From the NCBI GenBank assembly GCA_964579415.1, contig CAZOGW010000004.1, positions 7,987-71,986 on the forward strand: 64,000 nt of DNA. The letters are read 5' to 3'. This DNA comes from CAZOGW01 sp964579415 (GTDB lineage: Bacteria > Actinomycetota > Acidimicrobiia > Spongiisociales > UBA5794). The number at the start of each line of letters is the position of its first letter. Position 1 is the first letter of the stretch. The notes beneath the pieces are model-generated. The model saw only the letters and a list, made by a program, of their open reading frames with translations. It had not been told where the DNA came from and ran no database searches. Shown in pieces: positions 48,761 through 56,143 of this stretch. Position numbers and translations under genes: made by a program.

Positions 48761-48819
48761 AGGTACCTGGTACTTGGTACTTCGTACGCGACCTACCAAG
48801 TACCAAGTACCAAGTACCT
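48761..48819. repeat. 26-bp heptamer hairpin after gcvH
   Basis: Arms 48761-48786 and 48794-48819 pair with two mismatches; loop CGCGACC. It overlaps the gcvH stop codon and could terminate gcvH before the FHA operon. Confidence 0.9.
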
Positions 48820-49201
48820 ATTCCTCCGTTATCGCCGAGTAGCCGGCTGCGTCGAGGAGGGTGTCCAGGGATGATCCCTCGACCGGCTCGATGACGATCA
48901 GCCAGCCGTCGCCGTAAGGGGACGAGTTGATGAGTTCGGGTGAGTTCTCGAGTGCCGTGTTGGCTTCCCTGACCGTCCCCGACAGGGGCAAATAGACGTC
49001 CGAGACCGACTTGGTGGATTCGACGATGCCGAAGGCGTCACCGGCGGCGAAGACGGTGCCCGGCGCCGGGAGTTCGACGTACACGACGTCACCGAGGGCG
49101 TCCTGGGCGTAATCCGAGATGCCGATGCGGACGGCACCGTCGTCTTCGGTGCGTGCCCACTCGTGGCTCTCGGCGTAGCGGAGGTCCTCAGGTACCTGCA
49201 C
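48818..49201 (-). CDS. gcvH: glycine cleavage system H protein
   Basis: Lipoyl carrier of the glycine cleavage complex, 127 residues. The lipoylation lysine is K64 in GIVESTKSVSDVYLPLSG; RYAESHEWARTEDDGAVRIG and ISDYAQDALGDVVYVELPAP are conserved. GTG 49201 has GAGGAG upstream. Its TAG stop lies at the edge of the heptamer hairpin at 48761-48819. Confidence 0.96.
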   Translation of the reverse strand: MQVPEDLRYAESHEWARTEDDGAVRIGISDYAQDALGDVVYVELPAPGTVFAAGDAFGIVESTKSVSDVYLPLSGTVREANTALENSPELINSSPYGDGWLIVIEPVEGSSLDTLLDAAGYSAITEE

Positions 49202-49232
49202 GTCGACTCCTCGTGTCCGGGGGCGACCGAGT

Positions 49233-49826
49233 CTACCCGGTAGCGCCGGGAGCCACCCGATCGGGGCGCAGCGCCCTTCGGGCGTCGCCGATGTACTGGA
49301 CGGCGGTGAGCCAGTACAGGGCCAGGCCGACGGCGCCTGCGATCAGCGACAGCGCCTCCAGCAGCTCCCAGCCGTAGCCGACCGACCCGAAGAGGCAGGC
49401 GATGGCGGCGTAGATCACGAATGTGGCCACCTTGCCCCACCAGCGCACCGACAGCGGGGGTTGATGTCGCAGAGCCAGGTAGCCGGTGACGCCGCCCATG
49501 ACCGCCTCCCGGGCGATGAGCCCCCAGCCGAGCCAGCCGGGGATCACGCCGGCGATGAGGCCACCGATCAGGGCCGCGGCCACGGCGAGGCGATCCGCTA
49601 TCGGGTCGAGCATGCGCCCGATCTCGCTGGTCTGGTCGAGCCGGCGCGCCAGCCACCCGTCCACCCAGTCGGTGGCGCCGATGAAGCCGAGCAGCCATCC
49701 TGCCGCGGCGACCTGGTCCGCCCCGAGAAGGAGCCAGAGGAACACGGGTATCAGCAGCAACCGCGCCAGCGAGATGGCGTTGGGGATGGTGAGGATGGCC
49801 GAACCGGCCCCCTCCCCGGCGGTCAC
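49233..49826 (-). CDS. pgsA: CDP-alcohol phosphatidyltransferase (PgsA-like)
   Basis: Membrane enzyme of 197 residues making phosphatidylglycerophosphate from CDP-diacylglycerol and glycerol-3-phosphate, or a related phospholipid head-group transfer. The CDP-alcohol motif is complete: DWVDGWLARRLDQTSEIGRM followed by LDPIAD. Several hydrophobic helices follow. GTG 49826 overlaps the upstream DUF6941 stop as GTGA; a longer frame beginning at 49952 lies over that gene. Head-group specificity cannot be told from sequence alone. Confidence 0.88.
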   Translation of the reverse strand: MTAGEGAGSAILTIPNAISLARLLLIPVFLWLLLGADQVAAAGWLLGFIGATDWVDGWLARRLDQTSEIGRMLDPIADRLAVAAALIGGLIAGVIPGWLGWGLIAREAVMGGVTGYLALRHQPPLSVRWWGKVATFVIYAAIACLFGSVGYGWELLEALSLIAGAVGLALYWLTAVQYIGDARRALRPDRVAPGATG

Positions 49827-50248
49827 ACCGGGCCGATCTGGGGCTGCACCTGGACCACGCGCAGCGGCACCCGGCCCAGCTCGGCGCCATCGTGACGCAC
49901 CACGAAGGTGTATCCCTTCGCCTCCGGGAAGCGGATGTTGTAGAACGGGCACACCAGCGGGACCATGCTGGGCGCCCCCGGGGGCAGCGCCGGCTGGTCG
50001 CCCACCCGCAGCCTGCCGTTGGCCTGCACCCCCAGAGCCCGACCATCCTCGTCGATGAGGTCGATGACCACTTCCAGGGTGCGGTTCCGCTCGTCGGACC
50101 CCACTTCGAGGATCAGGGCCAGGTTGATGTTGCGATGGACGATGGGCACGGTCCGGGCGCGGATGGTCTCGTACCCGCCACCCATGATGTAGAGCTTGCC
50201 GCCCTGGACCTGGGCCGCATCAGCCAGCATGGCCGTTGTCAGTCGCAC
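49823..50248 (-). CDS. DUF6941 family protein
   Basis: Soluble protein of 141 residues resembling the DUF6941 family, function unknown. The N-terminal VRLTTAMLADAAQVQGGKLY and IMGGGYETI are characteristic of the family, followed by a beta-rich body (ALILEVGSDERNRTLEVVID) ending FVVRHDGAELGRVPLRVV. GTG 50248 is chosen because GAGGTGA lies upstream; TTG 50281 would extend it by 11 residues. It is coupled to pgsA. Confidence 0.78.
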   Translation of the reverse strand: MRLTTAMLADAAQVQGGKLYIMGGGYETIRARTVPIVHRNINLALILEVGSDERNRTLEVVIDLIDEDGRALGVQANGRLRVGDQPALPPGAPSMVPLVCPFYNIRFPEAKGYTFVVRHDGAELGRVPLRVVQVQPQIGPV

Positions 50249-50333
50249 GCTGCTCACCTCGCTGAATCGATGCTCGGCCAAAGGGTAGGCCCGCCGCCGC
50301 CGCTGAGTCGACGCCGGCTCCCTCCCCCGGTCG

Positions 50334-50339
50334 TATCGT
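50334..50339 (+). promoter_or_regulatory. leaderless -10 box of EEP gene
   Basis: TATCGT lies seven bases before ATG 50347. Confidence 0.5.
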
Positions 50340-50346
50340 GACCGCT

Positions 50347-51024
50347 ATGACGGAGTCCCTGCGGATCATGACGAGCAACCTGTGGGCGCACAACGTCGAC
50401 CCCGAAGGGCTGGCCCGCACCCTGGGCTACGTCGACCCGGACGTGCTCGCCGTCCAGGAGTTGCAGGAACCTGCGGCCGCCGTAATCGCCGACCGCTTCC
50501 CCTACCACCACCTCCATCCCCACCACGACACCCTGGGCGGCGGCATCGCCCTCAAGCACCCCGGACAATTCGGTGAGGTGGCGATGCCGTACCGCTCCGG
50601 TTGGTCGGCCCGTCTCGACCCGGATGCCTGGGGACTGCCCGAGATGCTCGAGGTGGACAGCGTGCACTTCGCCAACCCGGTGACCTGGCCGATGTGGCGT
50701 GCCCTGGCCCAACGCCGCGGGCAACTTGCCGCTCTCCACCGACATCTCGCCGGCCGGTCGGGGCCACTCGTCGTCGTCGGCGACTTCAACTCGACGCCGC
50801 TGTGGCCGGTGTACCGAAGCATTACCCGGTCGCTCACCGATGGCCCCGACGAGGCGGGCACCGCCGCCCGGACCTGGCGCTGGGCCGACCGCGGGCCTTA
50901 CACGCTGCGCATCGACCACGCTTTCACCAGGGGCGTCACCGTCAGGTCGAGCTTCACCGTCCGGGTCCCCGGAGCCGATCATCTCGCCTTGGTGGCGGAC
51001 GTCACGCTCCCAGCTCGCTCCTGA
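50347..51024 (+). CDS. endonuclease/exonuclease/phosphatase family protein
   Basis: Soluble protein of 225 residues of the EEP (DNase I-like) superfamily. Metal-binding and catalytic motifs are LRIMTSNLWAHN (asparagine), VLAVQELQEP (glutamate), LVVVGDFNSTPLWPVYRS (aspartate and asparagine) and LRIDHAF plus ADHLALVADV (histidines). Targets range from nucleic acids to sphingolipids; nothing here decides. The 3' end overlaps the convergent MFS gene by 23 bases. Confidence 0.9.
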   Translation: MTESLRIMTSNLWAHNVDPEGLARTLGYVDPDVLAVQELQEPAAAVIADRFPYHHLHPHHDTLGGGIALKHPGQFGEVAMPYRSGWSARLDPDAWGLPEMLEVDSVHFANPVTWPMWRALAQRRGQLAALHRHLAGRSGPLVVVGDFNSTPLWPVYRSITRSLTDGPDEAGTAARTWRWADRGPYTLRIDHAFTRGVTVRSSFTVRVPGADHLALVADVTLPARS

Positions 51025-52261
51025 CCTCGGCGGTACGGGGTCGGATGCTGCCACCGGGCGCCGGTTCGGTCCATCTTGCCAGAGCCAGCGCCGCCAGCCC
51101 GCACACGACGAAGGCGATGCTGAGGGGCAGCACCGATTCGTCGAAGAGGTTGTCGATGACGGCGCCGATGATGGAGGCGCCGGCCGTGGAGACGGCGCCG
51201 ATCACCGACGATGCCGTGCCGGCGACGGCTCCCATCGGCGCCATGGCCAGGGTGTTGAGGTTGGGGATGAGCAGGGCGTGGCACCACAGCGTCGCCGCCA
51301 GGACGGTGGCGAACGCCCAGAAGGGAGGGTGTCCCCCGGTGGCGGCGGCGAGAACTCCCAGGGCCACCGTTGCCGCGATGTAGCCGGCGAACACCGCCCT
51401 CACCACGCGGCGGATACCGAACCGTCCCACGGCGACGCCGTTGGCCAGCATCCCGACGCCGAGCACGGCGGCGAGGCCACCGAAGACGATGGGGAACCAG
51501 TCGCGGAGCCCGAACACCTCGGCGATGATGATCTCCGAACTGGCGATCCAAGAGATGAACGCCCCCAACATCATGGTCAGCGACAGCGTGTAGCCGACGG
51601 TGACCCGGTTGGTGACCACGGTGCGGAAGGTCCGTTTCAGGGCTGCCGGTGACAGCTCGAGGCGCATCTCGGGACGAAGCGTCTCGGGAAGGCGGATCCC
51701 GGCCCACACCGCCAGGGCCACGCCGATCAGGGCGCAGGCGACGAACAACCCGCGCCACCCGCCGATGTCGAGCAGCGCCGCGCCCAGCGTGGGTGCCACC
51801 ACCGGCACCATGATGAACACCGCCATGACGAAGGACATCACTCGCGCCATCCGTTCCCCCTCGTAGGAGTCACGGATGACCGCCACGGAGAGCACCCGCG
51901 GCCCGGCGCCGCCGAACCCCCACACGAACCGCGCCACCAGCAGCATGGCGAGCGACCCCGACAGTGCCGACCAGACCGCCCCGAGGAAGTAGACGGCGAA
52001 GCCCACCAGCATCACCGGGCGGCGGCCGTAACGGTCGGCGAGAGGGCCGTAGATGAGCTGACCGACGGCGAGGCCGAGCAGGTAGGTGGTGACCACGCCC
52101 GCCACCACCGTCGAGTTGGGCGGCAGCCCCAGCGTTTCGCGCAGCGCGGGGAAGGCAGGCAGCAGGACGTCGATGCCGAGGGCCCCGAGGGCCATCGACA
52201 TCGCCAGCAGGAACGTGAGCTCGACGCGCCCGAGTCGGCGCGCTCGCGGTGTCGTGGCCAT
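51002..52261 (-). CDS. MFS transporter, Bcr/CflA drug-efflux type
   Basis: Twelve-helix major facilitator of about 419 residues similar to Bcr/CflA multidrug exporters. LTFLLAMSMALGALGIDVLL with the motif DVLLPAFPAL, GQLIYGPLADRYGRRPVMLV (motif A) and RFVWGFGGAGPRVLSVAVIR are family signatures. ATG 52261 with TAGCAT nine bases upstream; GTG 52267 is alternative. Exported compound unknown. Confidence 0.92.
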   Translation of the reverse strand: MATTPRARRLGRVELTFLLAMSMALGALGIDVLLPAFPALRETLGLPPNSTVVAGVVTTYLLGLAVGQLIYGPLADRYGRRPVMLVGFAVYFLGAVWSALSGSLAMLLVARFVWGFGGAGPRVLSVAVIRDSYEGERMARVMSFVMAVFIMVPVVAPTLGAALLDIGGWRGLFVACALIGVALAVWAGIRLPETLRPEMRLELSPAALKRTFRTVVTNRVTVGYTLSLTMMLGAFISWIASSEIIIAEVFGLRDWFPIVFGGLAAVLGVGMLANGVAVGRFGIRRVVRAVFAGYIAATVALGVLAAATGGHPPFWAFATVLAATLWCHALLIPNLNTLAMAPMGAVAGTASSVIGAVSTAGASIIGAVIDNLFDESVLPLSIAFVVCGLAALALARWTEPAPGGSIRPRTAEVRSELGA

Positions 52262-52270
52262 GGACACGCG

Positions 52271-52276
52271 ATGCTA
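52271..52276 (-). promoter_or_regulatory. -10 box of MFS gene
   Basis: TAGCAT on the minus strand, nine bases before ATG 52261. Confidence 0.4.
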
Positions 52277-52316
52277 ACCCGGCACCCTCACGCCGGATTC
52301 GGCCACGGGCGGTCCG

Positions 52317-52772
52317 CTACCGGTCGGCGAGACCCACGATGTGGTCGTACTGCTCCGGAGTCACCGGCTGCACGGAGAGGCGGGAGCGGTTGAGCAGGGG
52401 CATGTCGGCCAGCTCCGGGTCCTCCCGCAGCTCGGGGAGTCCCACCTGACGGGGCAGGCGCGCCACGAATCCGATGTCGACCATGAACCAGCGCGGCTCG
52501 TCGGGGGTCGACGCCGGGTCGAAGTGTTTGTCCGACGGGTCCCACGAGGTGAAGTCGGGATAGCTCTCCCGCACCACCTCGGCGATCCCGACCACGGCGG
52601 GGGGTTTGGCGTTGGAGTGGTAGAAGAGGACCCGGTCGCCCTGCTTCATCTCGTCACGCATCAGGTTCCGTGCCTGGTAGTTGCGGACACCGTCCCAGTG
52701 CGTCGACCCGTCACGCTCCAGGTCGTCGATGGAGTAGTCCCCCGGTTCGGACTTCATCAGCCAGTAGCGCAT
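52317..52772 (-). CDS. EVE domain protein
   Basis: Soluble protein of 151 residues made of a single EVE (PUA-like) domain. MRYWLMKSEPGDYSIDDLER, HWDGVRNYQARNLMRDEMKQ, GDRVLFYHSN and PRWFMVDI are diagnostic. EVE domains bind modified bases and are found alone in many bacteria, where the role is not settled. No restriction partner is adjacent. It precedes the acetyltransferase gene on the same strand by about 40 bases. Confidence 0.93.
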   Translation of the reverse strand: MRYWLMKSEPGDYSIDDLERDGSTHWDGVRNYQARNLMRDEMKQGDRVLFYHSNAKPPAVVGIAEVVRESYPDFTSWDPSDKHFDPASTPDEPRWFMVDIGFVARLPRQVGLPELREDPELADMPLLNRSRLSVQPVTPEQYDHIVGLADR

Positions 52773-52811
52773 GGCGCCCGATTCTGGCACGCCGCGGGAG
52801 CCGGCCATCCC

Positions 52812-53333
52812 TCAATCGCCGATCAGCGCCAGATCGAGGCGCATCTCCAGCTCCATGGTGGTCGCGTCGAGCGGGTAGGGCCGGCGCTGCCCCGTCGCGA
52901 CGAAGCCGTACCGGCGGTAGAAACCGATCGCCCGCTGGTTGCTCTCGTGCACCTCGAGCCACAGCTCACCCAGACCCTGTTCCCGCAGCCAGGCGACGAG
53001 TTCGTCCAGCATCATCGAGGCGGCTCCGAAGCGGTGGCCCCGGAAGTCGGGATGCACCCAAACCGCCAGCAGCCAGGGACGAGGGCTCTTGCCGGCCTCG
53101 ACATGGACGATCATCTGACCCCGCCACACCCCTTCCTCGTCGACGACCGCCACCGCCCTCCACCCCGGGCCCAGCCTGACGCGGTACCGCCGCTCCCATT
53201 CGGCGTCGGATCGCTCCAGGGCGTCCTGCAACGTGTCGAGGTAGGCGACGGGGGTGTCGGCCAGCATGGCGATCCGGATGTCGCGAGCCTGCCGCCACTC
53301 TGCGGGCTGCTGGATGTGGAGCGTCAACGCCAT
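52812..53333 (-). CDS. GNAT family N-acetyltransferase
   Basis: Acetyl-CoA-dependent acetyltransferase of 173 residues. The core has WLLAVWVHPDFRGHRFGAAS, with the acetyl-CoA loop (R/Q-x-x-G-x-G/A as RGHRFGA), then LWLEVHESNQRAIGFYRRYG and FVATGQRRPYP. ATG 53333 has GGAGG twelve bases upstream; the frame extends to 53456 without support. Acceptor substrate unknown. Confidence 0.9.
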   Translation of the reverse strand: MALTLHIQQPAEWRQARDIRIAMLADTPVAYLDTLQDALERSDAEWERRYRVRLGPGWRAVAVVDEEGVWRGQMIVHVEAGKSPRPWLLAVWVHPDFRGHRFGAASMMLDELVAWLREQGLGELWLEVHESNQRAIGFYRRYGFVATGQRRPYPLDATTMELEMRLDLALIGD

Positions 53334-53446
53334 GATCTGGGTTCGCCTCCTCTCCCCCGGCATGCACGACCGCCGCTCTGCACGGGCGGTCCGTCGACCG
53401 TAGCACGGCTCCCGGAGCGCTCTGCATGGTGCCCCCCGCACCGGCC

Positions 53447-53452
53447 TACGCT
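53447..53452 (+). promoter_or_regulatory. leaderless -10 box of YkgB-like gene
   Basis: TACGCT lies six bases before ATG 53459. Confidence 0.5.
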
Positions 53453-53458
53453 GCACTC

Positions 53459-53968
53459 ATGCGGGTACCGAGCCGGCTCGAAGACGTCGACCGTGCCATC
53501 ACCGGGTGGATGGCGACACATGGGATCACCGCATTGCGCTGGAGCATCGGGATCGTCTTCATCTGGTTCGGAGCGCTCAAGCTGGCTCCCGGACTGAGCC
53601 CGGCCGACAAGCTGGCCACCGACACCGCCATGGTGCTCACCTTCAACCTGCTCTCCGAGGACGTCGCCCGGATCGGCCTGGCGCTTCTGGAATTGGCCAT
53701 CGGCATCGGGCTCGTCAGCGGGCGCTTCCTCCGCCTCACCCTGTTGCTGCTCTTCGCCCAGATGCTGGGCACCCTCACCCCGATGTTGATCTACCCCGAG
53801 CTGGTGTGGCGCACCTTCCCCTTCGTGCTGACCCTGGAGGGCCAGTACATCGTCAAGAACGGAGTCCTCATCTCGGCCGGCCTGGTGATCGGCGCCACCG
53901 TGCGAGGCGGCCGCCTGGTCGACGAGCCGGTGCCGCCCGAAAACGCACCGAGCCCCGATCCCGGTTAG
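53459..53968 (+). CDS. DoxX/YkgB-like membrane protein
   Basis: Membrane protein of 169 residues with four predicted helices. WSIGIVFIWFGALKLAPGLS and IGLALLELAIGIGLVSGRFL resemble YkgB (DUF417) and DoxX-type proteins; YPELVWRTFPFVLTLEGQYI and VKNGVLISAGLVI complete it. Function unknown. ATG 53459 with a TACGCT box six bases upstream. Convergent with the lipoprotein gene, overlapping it by four bases. Confidence 0.85.
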   Translation: MRVPSRLEDVDRAITGWMATHGITALRWSIGIVFIWFGALKLAPGLSPADKLATDTAMVLTFNLLSEDVARIGLALLELAIGIGLVSGRFLRLTLLLLFAQMLGTLTPMLIYPELVWRTFPFVLTLEGQYIVKNGVLISAGLVIGATVRGGRLVDEPVPPENAPSPDPG

Positions 53969-54774
53969 AAGTCCGGCGGTAGCGGCCCGGCGAGCTCAGG
54001 ATCGAATTCGAGGACCTCCCACTCCATGACGATGTGCCCTGGTGCCGACGGATGGTCGTCGTAGACCTCGGTCAGCGCCTTGACGACGACTCCCTCGGCG
54101 TCGATCCACATTTCCCCGCTGGATCCGGGAGCGTCGGTGCTGTCGGCAAGGACCACGTGCATCGCCGGTCGCCCGGCCACCTCGTCCCACCCCACGATCT
54201 CGGCTCCAGCCTCGAAGAACCCGGATGCCATCCCTTGCGCGTCCGACCAGTGCATGAGGACGGGGGTGTATCCCTGCTGCTCGCTCTCATACGACGTCCA
54301 CTCGCCGTTCTCCTGCAGCTCCCAGACGGTGATGCCCCGTTCGACGGTCCGCTCCGCGCCGACGTCGGGGTTGGCCCCGACTTCGTCGACAACCGACGTG
54401 ATGTCGGTGATGGTGACATCGCCGACGAACGTACGGGTGATCTCGAAATCCACCCAACCGGAGTCGGGCGGCTCCACCGACCTGACGGCGAACCGGCTGC
54501 GCACCCGGGCATCGGGAAATGCGCCGACCCCCGGGAACCGGGCGATGGCCATGCTCACTTCCTTCACGTCGTCGAAGGCGGGGAGGTCGCTGTCGTCCGG
54601 TGGCACGGACTCACCTGCCACCGGCGTCTCCGAGGTGGACGCCGGCGGCGCCATCGTGATCTCCGGCTCTGGAGGCTCCGATGCGACAGTACCCGCACCC
54701 GGCGACGGTTCCCCGCATGCGGCCGGCACGAGGAGCACCGCGACCAGTACGAGTCGGAGCATTCTGTGACCCAT
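53965..54774 (-). CDS. conserved lipoprotein of unknown function
   Basis: Exported lipoprotein of 269 residues with lipobox LVPAACG (C20) and an acidic, proline-rich linker. The body (DARVRSRFAVRSVEPPDSGW onward) and the C-terminal EMWIDAEGVVVKALTEVYDD suggest a LolA/LppX-like beta-sheet fold that could bind a lipid, but this is only an impression. ATG 54774 has a TACGCT box eight bases upstream; ATG 54762 would shorten the N-region. Confidence 0.78.
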   Translation of the reverse strand: MGHRMLRLVLVAVLLVPAACGEPSPGAGTVASEPPEPEITMAPPASTSETPVAGESVPPDDSDLPAFDDVKEVSMAIARFPGVGAFPDARVRSRFAVRSVEPPDSGWVDFEITRTFVGDVTITDITSVVDEVGANPDVGAERTVERGITVWELQENGEWTSYESEQQGYTPVLMHWSDAQGMASGFFEAGAEIVGWDEVAGRPAMHVVLADSTDAPGSSGEMWIDAEGVVVKALTEVYDDHPSAPGHIVMEWEVLEFDPELAGPLPPDF

Positions 54775-54782
54775 GGCGGGCG

Positions 54783-54788
54783 AGCGTA
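54783..54788 (-). promoter_or_regulatory. -10 box of lipoprotein gene
   Basis: TACGCT on the minus strand, eight bases before ATG 54774. Confidence 0.45.
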
Positions 54789-54838
54789 GGGGCTGGTCGT
54801 CCTTATGCTCGCCTTGAGATGCGCGGCACGGTCATCGC

Positions 54839-54844
54839 TAGCCT
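54839..54844 (+). promoter_or_regulatory. leaderless -10 box of DUF4287 gene
   Basis: TAGCCT lies six bases before ATG 54851. Confidence 0.5.
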
Positions 54845-54850
54845 GGCCCG

Positions 54851-55099
54851 ATGGCAGGACACCGGGTTACCCCGCCGGCCGCACCCGCGGACGGCAAGCT
54901 GAAGGGCCCCGCCTCGTACTTCCCGAGTATCGAGAAGACATACGGCCGCCCCATCCAGGAATGGCTCGACCTGGTCGCCGACCGGCTCGACTCCTCGCGC
55001 CACATGGAGGTGGTCGAGTGGCTCAAGGTCGAGCACGGCATGGGGCACGGCCACGCCAACGCCATCGTCGCCTACGTGAAAGCCGAACTCGCCGGGTGA
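54851..55099 (+). CDS. DUF4287 domain protein
   Basis: Small protein of 82 residues carrying the DUF4287 motif SYFPSIEKTYGRPIQEWLDL, then HMEVVEWLKVEHGMGHGHAN and AIVAYVKAELAG. Function unknown; the domain is often found in proteins with a DUF5655 partner domain, absent here. Leaderless start indicated by TAGCCT six bases upstream. About 240 bases without a convincing gene follow. Confidence 0.88.
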   Translation: MAGHRVTPPAAPADGKLKGPASYFPSIEKTYGRPIQEWLDLVADRLDSSRHMEVVEWLKVEHGMGHGHANAIVAYVKAELAG

Positions 55100-55342
55100 C
55101 CCGAAGAGGTGTCCTTGGTGCTGCCTCCGACCTGACCACGGAGCCGGGCGAGACAGTCAGATGAGCTGCAGGGTGGCCCGCTGCCTCGTACCCAGGATGA
55201 AGGTTCAATCCGATGCCCATGATCGGCGAGAAGGCGGTACAAGGAGCCTCCCTCAACCGGTCACCAAGGACCTCCCTCGGGTTGTCGAAACGCTGCCGCG
55301 ACGGTGGACTACGACGCGCCGGTTCCGCTGTAGCGGAGAGGT

Positions 55343-55588
55343 TCAGCCCGTCGTGGACAACAGGGCGAGATGATCGTCGACGGGACCGGGAAGTACCTGG
55401 AGATCGATCGCTCCGTCGATGTCCACGGCAATGATCCGCGCCACAGACGATTCGGCGTCCTCCGAACCTACGACCACGTAGCTTCCGACGATGGGCACGA
55501 AGCCGTCGCGAGCGTGACGCACTCTCGTTCGTAGCGATCCGTCATCGCGCATCCGCATGAAGTCGACCCAGATGTCGTAGTCATCCAT
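55343..55588 (-). CDS. small unknown protein (81 aa)
   Basis: Protein of 81 residues, not recognised, starting MDDYDIWVDFMRMRDDGSLR and containing FVPIVGSYVVVGSEDAESSV; the C-terminus is hydrophobic (IDLQVLPGPVDDHLALLSTT). GGAGGTTCTC directly precedes ATG 55588, a strong ribosome site, so the gene is probably real. The frame extends upstream to 55870 but without support. It follows another small unknown gene by 22 bases. Confidence 0.65.
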   Translation of the reverse strand: MDDYDIWVDFMRMRDDGSLRTRVRHARDGFVPIVGSYVVVGSEDAESSVARIIAVDIDGAIDLQVLPGPVDDHLALLSTTG

Positions 55589-55610
55589 GAGAACCTCCAC
55601 TGGAAGGGTA

Positions 55611-55862
55611 CTAGGGAGCGGGCCGACCCGGGTTTGGCATCGGCGGATCGAAGCAGCGGTCGAGTCTCGCCACGGTGATCTCGGACACGTCAGGAAGCAC
55701 GATGTCGAAGTGTGGCGCCTCGAAGGTAGCAAGCACGGCAAAGCCCGCTGCTCGCAGCCGACCGAAGTTGGACAGGCGAACCTTGCCGTAGCGGGCTCCG
55801 ATCCGGGGACTCTCCCGACACGCCCGCTCCACCGACTTGTCGATGACGGCTTCGACCGACAC
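55611..55862 (-). CDS. small unknown protein (83 aa), tentative
   Basis: Possible protein of 83 residues starting at GTG 55862: SVEAVIDKSVERACRESPRI, then YGKVRLSNFGRLRAAGFAVL and ARLDRCFDPPMPNPGRPAP. No family recognised and no clear ribosome site. It may form an operon with the 81-residue gene downstream. A longer frame upstream reads through the tRNA gene and is an artefact. Confidence 0.4.
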   Translation of the reverse strand: MSVEAVIDKSVERACRESPRIGARYGKVRLSNFGRLRAAGFAVLATFEAPHFDIVLPDVSEITVARLDRCFDPPMPNPGRPAP

Positions 55863-55931
55863 CGACCCAACTACGACCGATCTCGTAGGTGTTGAGTCCG
55901 CTGTCGGAGTCAGCGCCGGGCCAGCACGCGC

Positions 55932-55960
55932 CGAAACCCGTTGCCGTGCAACGGGTTTCG
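55932..55960 (-). terminator. hairpin downstream of tRNA-Pro
   Basis: Perfect 13-base arms (55932-55944 and 55948-55960) around a three-base loop, six bases past the 3' end of tRNA-Pro. No T-tract, but the strength and position fit a terminator. Confidence 0.7.
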
Positions 55961-55965
55961 TGTCG

Positions 55966-56039
55966 TCGGGCTGGCCGGATTTGAACCGGCGACCTCTTGA
56001 CCCCCAGTCAAGCGCGCTGCCAAGCTGCGCCACAGCCCG
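55966..56039 (-). tRNA. tRNA-Pro (anticodon GGG)
   Basis: 74-base tRNA on the minus strand. The acceptor stem is CGGGCTG/CAGCCCG with discriminator A; the anticodon stem CTTGA/TCAAG holds loop CTGGGGG with anticodon GGG, reading CCC and CCU proline codons. The T-loop GTTCAAATC is intact. CCA is not encoded. It lies directly before the second assembly gap. Confidence 0.95.
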
Positions 56040-56043
56040 ATGC

Positions 56044-56143
56044 NNNNNNNNNNNNNNNNNNNNNNNNNNNNNNNNNNNNNNNNNNNNNNNNNNNNNNNNN
56101 NNNNNNNNNNNNNNNNNNNNNNNNNNNNNNNNNNNNNNNNNNN
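56044..56143. other. assembly gap (100 Ns)
   Basis: Exactly 100 undetermined bases between the tRNA gene and a truncated membrane-protein gene. True length unknown. Confidence 0.98.

Noticed and set aside
4147..48819. Heptamer arrays considered as CRISPR arrays
   Set aside because: Units are only seven bases and tandem without unique spacers; no cas genes are present.
55100..55342. Short frames after the DUF4287 gene, such as 55161-55373
   Set aside because: No ribosome site, promoter box or recognisable motif; composition is that of non-coding sequence. The stretch may hold a decayed gene but I cannot support one.
55940..56033. Frame starting MAQLGSALDWGSRGRRFKSG on the minus strand
   Set aside because: This is the known artefact of translating a tRNA gene; it overlaps tRNA-Pro.
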